A DNA stretch of 64,000 bases, taken from Diphasiastrum complanatum. Its lineage: Eukaryota; Streptophyta; Lycopodiopsida; Lycopodiales; Lycopodiaceae. The notes beneath the pieces are model-generated. The model saw only the letters and a program-made list of their open reading frames with translations, searched no databases and was not told the DNA's origin. Shown here in pieces: positions 33,109 to 44,190 of the stretch (the stretch's first letter is position 1; every line of letters starts with the position of its first letter). The position numbers and the translations under genes are program-made. The stretch covers positions 40,948,016 to 41,012,015 of the forward strand of contig CM055092.1 in the NCBI GenBank assembly GCA_029204225.1, written 5' to 3'.

Positions 33109-33803
33109 CTCCATCCTAGGGAGTTCAGGACAGCAGTAGAGAAAGCTATCAGAAGATAGGAAAGATTTCTCAGATTCTCAGAAAAGAATTGAGGAGGAAA
33201 ATCGTTGTAGGAACAGCTTTCAAATCCTTGAAATTTGCTGGGAATTTACAGTTGTTTGAGGCACAATCCCTTGTAGAAGCTCAGCGCTGAAAAATCAGGG
33301 ATTTACCCTTGATTTTTATGTATCAGTTGTGGATTTTTGAGCACATTTTAAATAGAAAACGTGGAGCAGGTCCAGCGCTGCCAAATTGGGTGGAAACTTC
33401 GAATTTGGAGTGAAATTTTCTGGAATTTGGAGCGGATCTGAGACAAAATCGTGGGTGCAGGTCCAGCGCTGAAGGTCTTTGGCAGGAACCACAAGTTTGC
33501 AACTGTTTTGGGTCCTAAAACGGGAATTTTGGAGCAAAAAGTATACACCTCAGACAGCGAGGGAAGGGGCCAAGACGATCAGAAGTTTGTTTCTTTTTCT
33601 TGGTACCTTGATCTCTGATTTTTCCGGACAGCAGATCTGAAAGCAGTGGAGGAAGAGCTGAAAGGGCTTTTCTTGATTCTCTCTGTGGAAGTACAGTTCT
33701 CAGAAAGAGCTAAGTTTTCTTTCCCTCCTTGTACAGTTGTAAATTAGTCTTTTAGACTTTTTTTTCCTTCAGAAGTTAAGGTAGCTCTCTTTCAGTTCCG
33801 AAG
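33109..33803 (+). other. Gypsy untranslated leader
   Basis: There is no gene. It contains two copies of GCAGGTCCAGCGCTG (near 33,366 and 33,456) and a related CTCAGCGCTG near 33,280, plus repeated GGAATTTGGAGC-like stretches. Such repeats in a leader could serve RNA dimerisation or packaging, which is speculation. Confidence 0.5.
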
Positions 33804-34934
33804 ATGACCACTCCTCAGGGACCTGATCAACCCCCGAAGAGAGGCTTCGACGAACTTGAAACAGAAGCCTTGGCTTACAAAAAAGGGAAGGAACCCATGG
33901 AAGTGGAAGAACAGGAACAGTTCGCCGAAGAACTCGACGAACTGGTTACCAAGGAGCAGTTCCTCCAATTGGTAACAGAAGTGGATGAACTGAAGTTGGC
34001 ATTAGCCAATTTCAAGTCCAGTGTGGACGACTCGTTCGCTGAACTCAAAAAATTGTTTTTGAGTTCCGCGAAAGGAAGCCTTCCCTCCACTTCTCAGTTA
34101 TCCCCTTCTCCACTTCCATCAGTTTCGGGTGAGACTTTACGGTCTCACCCCAGTGTCTTTAAAGATTTAAAACCTCCTACTTTTAATGGGGAAGAGAAGG
34201 ATAGAAATGCAGATATTCTACAAACCTTCCTCAGCAAATGGAAGAACATTCATGCTCTTAAACAGACCCCTGACCATTTGCAAGCAATTGAGGCCAGTCT
34301 TTCTTTAGGGCCTATGGCCTATAAGTGGTGGTTAAATCTCCAGGAGACTGGGCAGACTCCCCGGTCATGGAAAGCTTTTGAAGAAGCTTTCCTAAGAGAA
34401 TTTCTACCAGAGAATGAACTTGATAGAGCCTGGGAAGCCTGGGAAAGAACAGTAATGGACAAGTCCCTCATCCAATATATCTCGCAGTATCGAGAAGCAA
34501 TTTTAAAGATTAAAAATATGGATGACTATCAAAAAATCAGGGGATTTATCCGTGGCCTCAAAGATGAATATAAAGTAGAGGTCCAGAGAAACTCGCCTAC
34601 TACCCTTGAGCAAGCTCTCAGATATGCTCAAATCTATGATGATTCAGTGGGTAGGAAGAGAGCGAGACAGCAACCACTTTCTGAGCAGCTTCCTCAGAAA
34701 GACTTTCAATTTAAAAAGAAATTTTTAAAAAGAAAGAAAGAAGATAAATTTAAAGGTGAAGCTCCTCAGAAACGCCCTTCACTCATACAGCCCTTAAAAC
34801 CAGATGATTTTGAGAAAGCCAAACAAGAACGTTTGTGCTTTGTGTGTATGGGCAAGGGACACACAGTCAGACAGTGTCCCAAGGGGCCTTTCACTAAAAA
34901 AGATAAAAAACAAGACTGTATGTTTCCCCAGTGA
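33804..34934 (+). CDS. Gypsy gag protein (376 aa)
   Basis: Gag forms the virus-like particle that packages element RNA in the cytoplasm. The frame is open from ATG 33804 to TGA 34934. The N-terminus is acidic and coiled (residues about 30-75), followed by a Ser/Pro linker. The retrotrans_gag core runs roughly residues 110-265 ([12 protein letters not shown], then [20 protein letters not shown], then [10 protein letters not shown]). A Lys/Arg-rich segment and the CCHC knuckle C-F-V-C-x4-H-x4-C (residues about 347-360) are last. The pol frame overlaps its end by 131 bases in the +1 frame, so pol would need a frameshift or a separate start. Confidence 0.9.
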   Translation: MTTPQGPDQPPKRGFDELETEALAYKKGKEPMEVEEQEQFAEELDELVTKEQFLQLVTEVDELKLALANFKSSVDDSFAELKKLFLSSAKGSLPSTSQLSPSPLPSVSGETLRSHPSVFKDLKPPTFNGEEKDRNADILQTFLSKWKNIHALKQTPDHLQAIEASLSLGPMAYKWWLNLQETGQTPRSWKAFEEAFLREFLPENELDRAWEAWERTVMDKSLIQYISQYREAILKIKNMDDYQKIRGFIRGLKDEYKVEVQRNSPTTLEQALRYAQIYDDSVGRKRARQQPLSEQLPQKDFQFKKKFLKRKKEDKFKGEAPQKRPSLIQPLKPDDFEKAKQERLCFVCMGKGHTVRQCPKGPFTKKDKKQDCMFPQ

Positions 34935-36855
34935 CTCGGCAGCTTCCGAGATCAAAGTGTATCATGAAGATCATGAACACTGTTGCCAGCTGACCTCTGC
35001 AATGCTAGCGAGACCCTTCAGCTTTGGGCCGCATGACCTAGTACGTATGCATGGGAAAGTTGGTAACCAGTCAGTAAGAGTCATGGTTGATGATGGGGCA
35101 ACCCATAATTTCATCAACCACACCCTGGTTAAAAAGCTTAAACTACCAGAAGTACCTAGTCAGCATAGGTACATAGTTTCATTAGCTAAGGGTGAAGATA
35201 AAAAAATATGGGAAACTATGGTAAGTAAGTTAAAACTTGGTATTCAGGGGTACCAAGATCAAATAAACTTTCAGATAATGCACCTGGATCGAACAGACAT
35301 TGTTCTCGGGAGAGATTGGCTCTACAGTTTAGGACCTTCCCTCCACAGAAACTATCAGGAGAACACCCTCAGCTTTCAGTATAAAGGCCGAGAGATCCAG
35401 TTGCATGGGGAGCATGATGTCCCCAACAGCCCTATGGTCTGCAGTTCAGAACTCTGTCAGCTAATCGGAGACGAAGACCATCAAGTATTCTTATGTGACT
35501 TTCAATTTATTCCTGAAGTTTCTATTTCCAGTTCTATTCAGCAGAAAATCAGTAAATTAGAAACTTTATTGTCTAAATTTAAAGATGTTTTTCCTGAAGA
35601 TTTGCCACATGGTTTACCACCTAGCAGAGAGGTAGATCATGTAATAAACCTAGTACCAGGTACAGCACCTGTTTCTAAACCTCCGTATCGGGTCAGCCGA
35701 ACAGAGGATGAAGAAATAACTAGGCAGTTAACAGACTATCTTGGGAAAGGCCAAATTCAGACCAGTAGTTCACCATGGGCCTCACCAGTCCTATTGGTGA
35801 AAAAGAAGGAGGGGTCTATGCGTCTTTGCGTAGATTACAGAGCCCTCAATAAAGTCACAATTAAGAATAAATACCCTATGCTTCGGGCAGACGAGTTGTT
35901 TGATCAACTCGACGGGGCTAAGTTTTTCAGCAAAATAGACCTCAGATCGGGATATCATCAAGTCCGTATAAAATCGGAAGATGTCTCGAAAACAGCTTTT
36001 AGGACTCGTCACGGTCATTATGAGTTTAAGGTGATGCCATTTGGGCTCACAAATGCTCCAGCTACCTTTATGACCTTGATGAACAGTGTCCTCAGACCAT
36101 ACTTGGGTAAGTTTGTAGTCGTATTTTTAGATGACATCCTCGTCTACAGCAAAACGAGGAAGGAGCATCTAAAACACCTCAGAAAGGTGTTTCGACTGCT
36201 CAGAAAGCATAAGCTTTAACATTCAGCTACGGGATACAGCCCATTTATGCTGATGTACGGTTTTCAGCCACGCTCACCCACAGCTGTAGGGTTTAAACAA
36301 GAAAAAGTTGAAGCAGCCAGAAACTTTTTAGAAGACCTAAACCAGATGATAGAACATGCTAAGCGTAGCATTAGACAATCCCAGGATCGAGCCAGGCATT
36401 ATGCAGATCCACACAGACGGGATGTGCAGTTCTCCACTGGTGAGAAAGTCTACTTGAGAGTCCCAGTTGACTCTAAAACCCTCAAATCAGGAGTGTGTGC
36501 TAAGTTGTCTCCAAGGTATTGTGGTCCCTTTACCATCAGTAGGAGACTAGGCGAGGTCACCTATGAACTAGAACTCCCACACAGCAGTGAGGTTTTTCCA
36601 GTTTTTCATGTAAGTCAGTTACGAAAAGCCTTAACCAGATCAGATAATCTGGTAGGGGACAGTGTTCTAGTTCTCCCATTGGATCCTCAACAACCTCCAC
36701 ATGAACCAGAGGAGATTCTTGATAGTAGAGAGACGCAGACTCGTCATACTCTGTACCGAGAATATCTGGTTAAGTGGAATGATCAGCCTGTTGAGAATGC
36801 CACTTGGGAAAGAGGCAGCGTCCTTCGCAAGATTTTTCCAGACTTTGTCTTATAG
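34804..36855 (+). pseudogene. Gypsy pol, internally deleted (protease, RT, integrase end, chromodomain)
   Basis: The protease has [11 protein letters not shown], with Asp-Asp-Gly at the position usually Asp-Ser/Thr-Gly. RT spans about 35,700-36,200 with [55 protein letters not shown] and the catalytic box FLDDILVYS. At 36,217 an in-frame TAA marks a deletion junction. Beyond it the same frame continues with HSATGYSPFMLMYG (integrase end), an LSPRYCGPF-type block and a chromodomain (YLVKWNDQPVENATWE) to the stop at 36,855. RNase H and the integrase catalytic core are missing, so the copy is non-autonomous. Chromodomains are thought to guide insertion to heterochromatin. Confidence 0.9.
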
Positions 36856-36870
36856 GACCAAGACGGTTCT

Positions 36871-36884
36871 TAAGGGGGAGGGAG
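36871..36884 (+). other. Gypsy polypurine tract
   Basis: TAAGGGGGAGGGAG lies directly before the 3' LTR and serves as primer for plus-strand DNA. Confidence 0.85.
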
Positions 36885-37242
36885 TGTTACGAGCTCGTAA
36901 CCAGTGCCGAACCCTAGAGAACACAGATAGGTCAGATACCACAGTCAGGGTCGTGTCCAGTGTACATGACCAACAGGGCAAGACAGTGTGAGTAGTGTGC
37001 CCCAGCACGGTCCATAGCCATGGCGGGCCTAACACAGCCTAGGGACCCTGTCAGCAGGATAGGGCTCCCAGTTGGGTCCCGACGTGCAGTCGGCCACGTC
37101 AGTGCCACGTGGCCGACACTTGGCAATAGCATGCTACCAGTCCTCACACTGGGCTAGGAGGGGCTTACTCTATATCAGGGAGTAGGCAAGGTTGGGTGGA
37201 TCAGTTAGTGTTTGCCCTACTGTGGTGTTAGGATCTATTACA
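36885..37242 (+). repeat. Gypsy 3' LTR (358 bp)
   Basis: Same ends as the 5' LTR, followed by the target duplication GGTAC and the continuation of the hAT-1 GGTACC array. Confidence 0.95.
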
Positions 37243-37828
37243 GGTACCGCCCTGGGATCCGCGGTACCAGGGCAGTACCATTTTTAATATTTTTTTTTAT
37301 TTTTTTAAATATTTTTAGTAATTTTTTTTGCATATTAACTACCAAAAAAGGACAAAAAAAAGTAAAAAAAGGGAGTTCTGGGTGTAAAAAAAGAGGTTAC
37401 AGTACATGATGCAGGGGACTGTTGCAGTGGCACATGGGCACTGCGAGTGAGCAGACCGAGGGGCCAATGGGAGACCAACACAGGGGGTTAGCATCACATG
37501 GGGGCAAGTACAGAGGCACATGGGCATTGTGGGTGAGCAGACCATGGGCCCAATGGGAGACCAACACAGGGGGGAGCATCACATGGGGGCAGGTACAGAG
37601 GCACATGGATGGATGATGGGGATCCACATGGCCGATCAGGCTGTGGGGATAAATAGGCACTCACAATGCCATTGTGGTCGGCATTTTCAGAGGCTGTGAC
37701 AGGGCTAGTGATAGACAGTGAGAGAGCAAGCGAAAGCCGGTGACAGGTTGTGAGAGGCTGTTTGAGAGCCAGGGTGCTGTGAGAGGGTGTTCAAAGACCA
37801 GGGTGTTGTGAGGAGAAGGTCGATCGAG

Positions 37829-38194
37829 ATGGCTGAGCGCATACCACCGAAGCCCGAGGGCGAAGCCAGGAGGAAGCTTGAGGAAGATATCCGAAGGCAC
37901 AACGAGAGGCATCGGAAGCAAGAGGCAGATATCCGAGAGATGCTGCGACAGACTCGACAGAGAAATCCGGAACCGGAGCCACCCGCCCCCGCTGTGGATC
38001 CTGTCCCCGCTGTCGATCTTTATCTGGATGAGCAGATCGGAATGAATTTCACACGACGGTAGCTCATCATGGTCAGGGAAAGGGCGGCCAGACGTCGGGC
38101 TAACCAGGAGGCAGCTCGGGCTAACCGGGAGGCAGAGCAAGAGCAACAAAACAATGCACCAGACGAGGGCGAGGAGTCGGTGGAGGATCAGTGA
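37829..38194 (+). pseudogene. hAT-1 copy 1 small coiled-coil gene with a nonsense codon
   Basis: It is collinear with the 121-aa gene of copy 2 (offset 6,362, no indels). CAG (Gln of RRQLIM) has become TAG at 38060-38062, truncating it to 77 residues. LDLDEQ has also changed to LYLDEQ. The coding remainder downstream is intact to TGA 38192-38194, so the nonsense change looks recent. Confidence 0.85.
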
Positions 38195-38717
38195 GGGATG
38201 TTTAGAATAGATGAGGTCCAGCCGTATGTGGCGGACTGTTGCTATGTAGTTTTCGGCAGTTTATGGTGCAGCAAATAACTAGATGGCTGCTTAAAAAAAT
38301 GACAGTATATGTGATGTAATCCTGATACAACGGTTGAATATATACATAGTTGTCTTTTGTGCAACGCGAGCCTGGTCATGTAAGATGCAATGTCTGTAAT
38401 TTTTTTAAATGCAGATGTATTACATGTGTTTATGAAATGTCGTTTGGGGTGTAGGGGTGATTGCTGTGCTCATGATGTAGGTGCATATATGTGAAGCTAG
38501 CATTCACTTCAAACGAAATTAAATGAAAATAGGATTCAGACACGCACATAGAATTCTTCAACACAAAATAAAGCATCATATGTACAGAGCGACATACGCA
38601 CAATGTGCAGCAAATAATGTAGGCCAAACACTGTATATAATGTGAAAAATCATCTGAGTACAATGGTAGACCGTCTGCTAGTGACAAACTACTGAAACTA
38701 AAACAACAGAGCCACAA

Positions 38718-41700
38718 TCAATGCTCTGGCTCTGACTCAGACGAATGCTCTGGAGACAACTCAGGGCCCCGAGCTGACTCTCGCAGCCGATATCTCTGCT
38801 TGTCCCGAACTGGCATGGGCTGTGTATTCGAGGGGGAAGACTCGTCATCCTCATCCTCCCAATCAGCCTCCGCATCAGCCCCCAAGCAGGCCAAACCAAC
38901 AACACCTGCTCCAACTGGCTGTGATACTGCACCTCTACCTGTACCTGGAGCCCTGCGTGGTCGTCCTCTCCTCCCTGGCAGTTTCTGTGCCTTGCCTTTC
39001 TTGTTCGGTGCACCCTTGGGCCTGCCTGGTCTCTTGCGGACAAGAGGAGCTGTCAATGCCTCGTCACCCCCATGCAAATCACCTGGCTGGCTAGGCTGGG
39101 CCCAAGCTGAGGTCGGCTGGGATAGGGAAGCAAAAGAGGGAACTCCCTGTGCAACTGAGCGAGGAGAATGAGCTCGTGGAGTGTGTGCCCGTGGGGCTGC
39201 TGCAGGTGGAGGAACTGGCTGTGCAGGAGGCGAGTACAGTGGCGATATGTACTGAAAGGGGCGTTGTGGTGGCCGGTACTGGTACATCTTGGGGTGACGT
39301 GGGTGCTGCCACTGGAGGAGCCACTGTGGATGTGGGCGCTGCAAGAGAAAACCTGGGCACAAATGGTGGCCTGCCATGGAGACCTGGTGCTGCAGAAGTG
39401 GACGGCGATGGAGGGGATGCAGGCCTAAATGGCATCGGTGGCACTGGAGGAGCTGTGCGACGCACATACACCCTCTGAGGAGCTGGAGGAACTGTAGGCA
39501 CCTCATGCGGCTGCTCTGGCTGGGACTCTGTGTGTGGCATGCTGGCAAGAGATGATGGGGGCGCCCTGACACTCGACATCTGCTGGGCCTCTGAATCCAA
39601 TGTGGCAACCAAGTTGGCCAGCTGGGCATCCGAATACAAATGCTCTGGGCTCTGGGACTCATCCTGTGCACCAGCCTCTAAATCATCCTGTGCACCGACC
39701 TCTGAATCATCCTGTGCACCAACCCCTGAATCAACCCAAGCCTCATCCCGTGCCTCATCATGTGCACCCTGTAGACCCTGCATGGCCTCCCAATCTGTGC
39801 AATGAAAGTCATCAGGTGCCTCCTCTGGTGTGCTGTCGTAGTAACGGCCATTACTCTGTGCTGCACGCATCCAAACATCTGCGCGACCAGCATCTAAACC
39901 ACTTTGCCCTCTATCAAGAGCCTCCTCCATCATGTCGACATAGGTAGGTATGCCACTGGCCCCCCCTTGTGTGCCCTGTCTGTCTGCCGGTATAACCTGT
40001 GCCATGTGTCCCACCTCTGCCACGTGATGCACCTGTGACCCCTGCCCGTGGCGTGTGCCCTGCACCTGTATAATCTGCCTCATCCCTCTCTGGTCTGGCA
40101 AACACAACCCGAATGGGCTCATCCTCATCATGCTCATCCTCTGACACTGGCTCATCTGCCTCATACAATGGGGGCTCTCTGTGCTCAAGCCCAAGCTCTC
40201 TCTCTCTCATCTCGGCAAGCTCCCTCTCTCTCTCTGCCATCAACTGTGTGCCCAGGTCATCTGCAGGCATGGGATGGGTGCTGTCCGTAGGCAAGTCGAC
40301 CTGGCGCTCCAAATCGGATATCTTCGTCTGCAAGGTTTAAAATTTGCATGTCAGAGAGACAACTTTATCAAGAAATGAAACCAACATACCAGGAGTCAAC
40401 CAACATGCTATGAAAGATTAGCTTATCACCAGCAATGCGCTCGTAATGGTCGGAAGCCTCCTGGCGAGGCGTGCATTGGTGCTACAGAACACCAACCGCT
40501 CCAACTGACTCACTGACAACCGGTTCCTTCTCCTCGTGTGAATCAGTGCCCATGTGTTCCAATTACGCTCACACACGGAGGCAGCACAGTCCTGTGGTGC
40601 GTGCATTGAAATACTTCAGCACATTGTGGCAGAGGTGAAACTTCAACGAAACACAAAAAATGGAGGATAAAATGAGATGCATACCTGAGAAAGGACACGC
40701 AGTGCAAGACGCTGTATAGATGGGTATGTGCTACCGAACATGGTCCACCAGGTAATGGGTAGCTGCCTCCTCTCTGGATCCTGGGCAGCCGGGTGGCCGA
40801 ATGTGCCCATGCCGAAACGAAATGCAGCGAGCTCCTGCATGAGCCTGATAGGATCCAAACCTATGTGTGGACCCACCCTGTGAATGGACTGAAGCCAATC
40901 GGCCTCGAGCTCTCTGTCTGCGATCTGTGTCGGAGAGAGGAAGAGGGGATGCAGCATGTGTGCAACGCTGGGGATACTCCTGTGGAAGTAGTTCCACCGC
41001 GTCTCCCATATGAACTTCAGCTCTGTCATCCTGCAGGTGAGGGGCATGTGGTTTAGGGCATTACGAAAAAGCTTAACACTGACAGAAAAACAAACTAGCA
41101 AGTACTAAAAAGATAAAGGTCAATTGCAACACTGTACCGCTTACCTCTCTGGCTGCAAGATGGGCAGCTGCAGGAACTGTCCAATCCGGTCCATGAGCTC
41201 ATACACCAGTCCAAGTGTCGACCCCTCGCTGTCAGCCATGCGGAGCACAATGTAGAGTGGTCGAAGCAGTCCTGACAATGTCTGTGCATCCCTCCAGAAC
41301 TGGTCTCCCCTCACCGTGGAAGAAAAGTGCTCCCCATCCTCAGTGTGCGGAAATGTACTAGCACCCCAAAGATCACTGGCAACCATCTGTAGAAGCTGGG
41401 CCCTGCACCTGATCAAACGGTCGATGGCCACCAAGTCGAATGCAAAGCGCGTGGGGTTTGGCTTACAGAGGTCCAGATGGCTGAACACCTGGAACATGGC
41501 AAGAACACGCCTCTTTCTGGTGACAAAAGTCACCAGGAAGAGGGCCTCCCGGACGATGGCTCTAACCCAGGGAAGTGCTCCAATGTCCCCCATCAGAAGG
41601 TCTATGCCGTGGGCTGCATAGGGGGTATGAACAATATGAGGGAACTCGGCCTCTAGCAGTACACCCATCTGAATGCAGTTCGTGGCATTGTCCGTCACCA

Positions 41701-43020
41701 CCGTGACGACATGTTGTGGGCCTATGGCTAGGATGGAGGACCTGATGACATCAAACATGAACTCTGCAGATATGACTCTCCCCCCCCTTGCTGCAATCCA
41801 CTGCCCTCAAAAACTGTGTGCCCATGCAGCTGGAGACCAGTATGTTGAGGATCGGCCTCCTCCTGACATCAGTCCAGCCATCGGACATGATGCTGCAACC
41901 GTAAGTGGCCCAGTGCCGACGTAGAGGCTCCATCTCTCTAGACAAGGACTCGACCCTATCCCTCAGCATGTGTGTGCGGACAACCTCTGAACTAGGGACT
42001 CTCCAGCTAGGGCTGAAAGACTGTGCAAGGCGGAAGGCCCTTCTGAAGGGCTCAGAGTCGGTGATGGCAAAGGGCAGGTTCAGCTCGTAAACCAAACTGG
42101 CCACGGCCTGTGTGGCCTCTCTGTCCATGTGCGGCTGATGCGCGCCGCGAATGGTCTGCTGCACGAGGGCTCTCCCTGGTGGGCGACGGGTGGTGGACCT
42201 CCAGCACGGTGCACCAACCGTGACGGGAATGGACGATGACGCGACAGGCTGGGCGCTGGTGGATGCATCGGCTGTAGACGTGGAATGGGGAGAGTGGGAT
42301 GCACTGGCAGGGATGGGTGCAGCAGCATAGGTGGGGTGCACTGGTGGAGGGGCAACATCTGGCATGGGGTACGAAAACTGCTGGCTGAGGAGGTCATCCG
42401 GATGGGAAGGGAAGGAAGAAGGGATCTCTTCCACATCCTCGAAGGCCCGCCCAGTACCATCCTGGGCCTGCTCGGGTGGCGGAGAGTCCATGAGAAAGTC
42501 ATAGACTGGTGGAGTGCGAGCAACAGTGGGTGGTGGTGGAACCGCAGTGGCAACTGGCGGACGCGATGGGACGGGATCCACCGGAATCTGAGCAGATGGA
42601 GGTGCGTGAGGCAGAACTGTCCGAGGGGCAAAGGGACCGGAGGAGGATGCACTCCCTCTCCTCGTGCGTGCCAGCCAAAGCAGGCAGCAACTCTGGGTTA
42701 ATCACATAAGGAGCGGTGCAAAATCGGAGAACGCCCTCCAAAATGGTGTTCTCCCCTGCCACGAGCCGCGGCCCGTAGGTGTCCAGTAGTCGCTGCCTGT
42801 CGGGGACGGTCATGCTGCCACAAGGGGCAGCATTCAAGGTGGCACCATTTTTGGCGCGTGCACCGAGCAGATGGCCTTTAAGGCGAGTGAGGGATGCAGC
42901 AAACTCGACGAGACAGTATCGGCAGCGCACGATCTTCTGACCGGTCTTGTTGGCCTTGTCAGTAACCCGCCTGACAATGTCTACCTCGTCCCACAGACCG
43001 GAAAGGTCGGATTGCACCAT
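38718..43020 (-). pseudogene. hAT-1 copy 1 transposase, four exons with frameshifts
   Basis: The exon layout is the same as in copy 2: exon 1 about 43020-41145, exon 2 about 41030-40685, exon 3 about 40591-40430, exon 4 about 40327-38718. Compared with copy 2, exon 1 has extra bases in a poly-A/C context near 42,677 (CCAAAGC) and 41,785 (C run). Exon 4 has a length change near 39,960 and a deletion of about 20 bases near 39,290. All domain blocks (BED, SDGWTD, VVTDNATNC, dimerisation) remain readable in pieces. The host cannot get an intact enzyme from this copy. Confidence 0.85.
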
Positions 43021-43385
43021 TGCAGATGAAATGAGGGATTGCTGGAAAAAAAACAGCAGGGTTCACTGTTGGAGAGACGCTGAAAATGGGCGAATGCAGG
43101 GCAAAGGAAATCAGATGCAAGGCAGGGCGTTGCGTGGGCGATGGGCGACGCAAGGAATCAAAGGCAGGCAAGAAAAACCAACAGCGATGGCAGGGCGGAG
43201 AGGGCGCAAAAAAATTTCAGAGGAAATGCGAGGGGGGCGGGTAGGTTTAGGTAAAAAAAAAATTTTAAAAATATTAAATAATAAAAATATTATTATATTG
43301 TGGTACCGCGGTACCATCATGGTACCGCTGTACCAGTATGGTCCCGCGGTACCGGGATCCGCGGTACCCGGTACCGCGGGACCTA

Positions 43386-43387
<2 letters not shown>

Positions 43388-43433
<46 letters not shown>

Positions 43434-43538
43434 CATAGTGGCACGTGGTACCATAATGGTGGTACCGCGGTTATGGTGCTGCCCAAAAATCCGCGGTACC
43501 AGGGCGGCACCATAATAAAAATATATATATATATATAT
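43388..43538. repeat. Junction of hAT-1 copies: (TA)n, GGTACC-type remnant, (TA)n
   Basis: (TA)n spans about 43,388-43,429. Then a roughly 90-bp piece (CATAGTGGCACGTGGTACC... to GGCACCATAATAAAAA) resembles a hAT-1 end-only derivative. A second short (TA)n spans about 43,520-43,538. Confidence 0.75.
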
Positions 43539-43819
43539 CATAGTACCCTCTGGTACCGCTGGTATGGTACCGCCGGTACCATATCAGTGGTACCGCCGGT
43601 ATGGTACCGCCCTGGGATCCGCGGTACCAGGGCGGAACCATTTTTAATATTTTTTTTTATTTTTTAATATATTTTTAGTAATTTTTTTTTGCATATTAAC
43701 TACCAAAAAAGGACAAAAAAAAAGTAAAAAGAGGGGGTTCTGGGTGTAAAAAAAGAGGGTACAGTACATGATGCAGGGGACTGTTGCAATGGCACATGGG
43801 CACTGCGAGTGAGCAGACC

Positions 43820-43985
43820 GAGGGGCCAATGGGAGACCAACACAGGGGGGTAGCATCACATGGGGGCAAGTACAGAGGCACATGGGCATTGTGGGTGAGC
43901 AGACCATGGGCCCAATGGGAGACCAACATAGGGGGGAGCATCACATGGGGGCAGGTACGGAGGCACATGGAGGGATGATGGGGAT
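43820..43985 (+). repeat. Tandem repeats (about 87-90 bp) upstream of the small gene
   Basis: Two copies of AATGGGAGACCAACA...GCATCACATGGGGGCA...GTAC...GGCACATGG, beginning near 43,828 and 43,915. The same block occurs in every hAT-1 copy (14,325-14,470; 18,850-19,010 inverted; 37,466-37,615). It may be a promoter or transposase-binding region. Confidence 0.85.
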
Positions 43986-44010
43986 CCACATGGCCGATCA
44001 GGCTGTGGGG

Positions 44011-44017
44011 ATAAATA
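44011..44017 (+). promoter_or_regulatory. TATA-like box of the hAT-1 small gene
   Basis: ATAAATA lies 174 bases before the ATG at 44191. It is conserved in all four copies in the context TGTGGGGATAAATAGGCACT. Confidence 0.5.
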
Positions 44018-44190
44018 GGCACTCACAATGCCATTGTGGTCGGCATTTTCAGAGGCTGTGAGAGGGCTAGTGATAGACAGTGAGAGAGCAAGCGAGAGCC
44101 GGTGACAGGCTGTGAGAGGCTGTTTGAGAGCCAGGGTGCTGTGAGAGGGTGTTCAAGGATCAGGGTGCTGTGAGGAGAAGGTCGATCGAG

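Larger units (their letters stand above)
32735..37242 (+). mobile_element. Young, internally deleted chromodomain Ty3/gypsy retrotransposon
   Basis: Two 358-bp LTRs differ at one base (near 32,791). The 5-bp target duplication GGTAC flanks the element (32,730-32,734 and 37,243-37,247). A tRNA-Met-type primer site follows the 5' LTR, and a purine tract precedes the 3' LTR. It encodes gag, protease and RT. RNase H and most of the integrase are deleted, and the integrase end with a chromodomain is retained. It is inserted in the GGTACC array of hAT-1 copy 1. Confidence 0.95.
32666..43387 (+). mobile_element. hAT-1 copy 1, decayed and interrupted by a gypsy element
   Basis: The left end CATAGTACCCTCTGG at 32,666 matches the left end of copy 2 at 43,539. 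The GGTACC array is split by the gypsy element (32,735-37,242) and resumes at 37,243. The small gene, convergent transposase, and right end with GGTACCGCGGGACCTATG at 43,387 follow. It lies head-to-tail with copy 2. Apart from the gypsy insertion the layout is collinear with copy 2, at an offset of about 6.36 kb. Confidence 0.85.

Noticed and set aside
38822-39805. Plus-strand frames opposite exon 4 (HQPPHQPPSRP, SSCAPTSESS and similar)
   Set aside because: Antisense of the acidic/proline-rich extension, not conserved as proteins.
42285-42701. Plus-strand frames opposite hAT-1 transposase exon 1 (also at 48,665-49,168 and 13,122-13,603)
   Set aside because: Shadows caused by GC-rich proline codons on the real strand; they change with frameshifts and have no domains.
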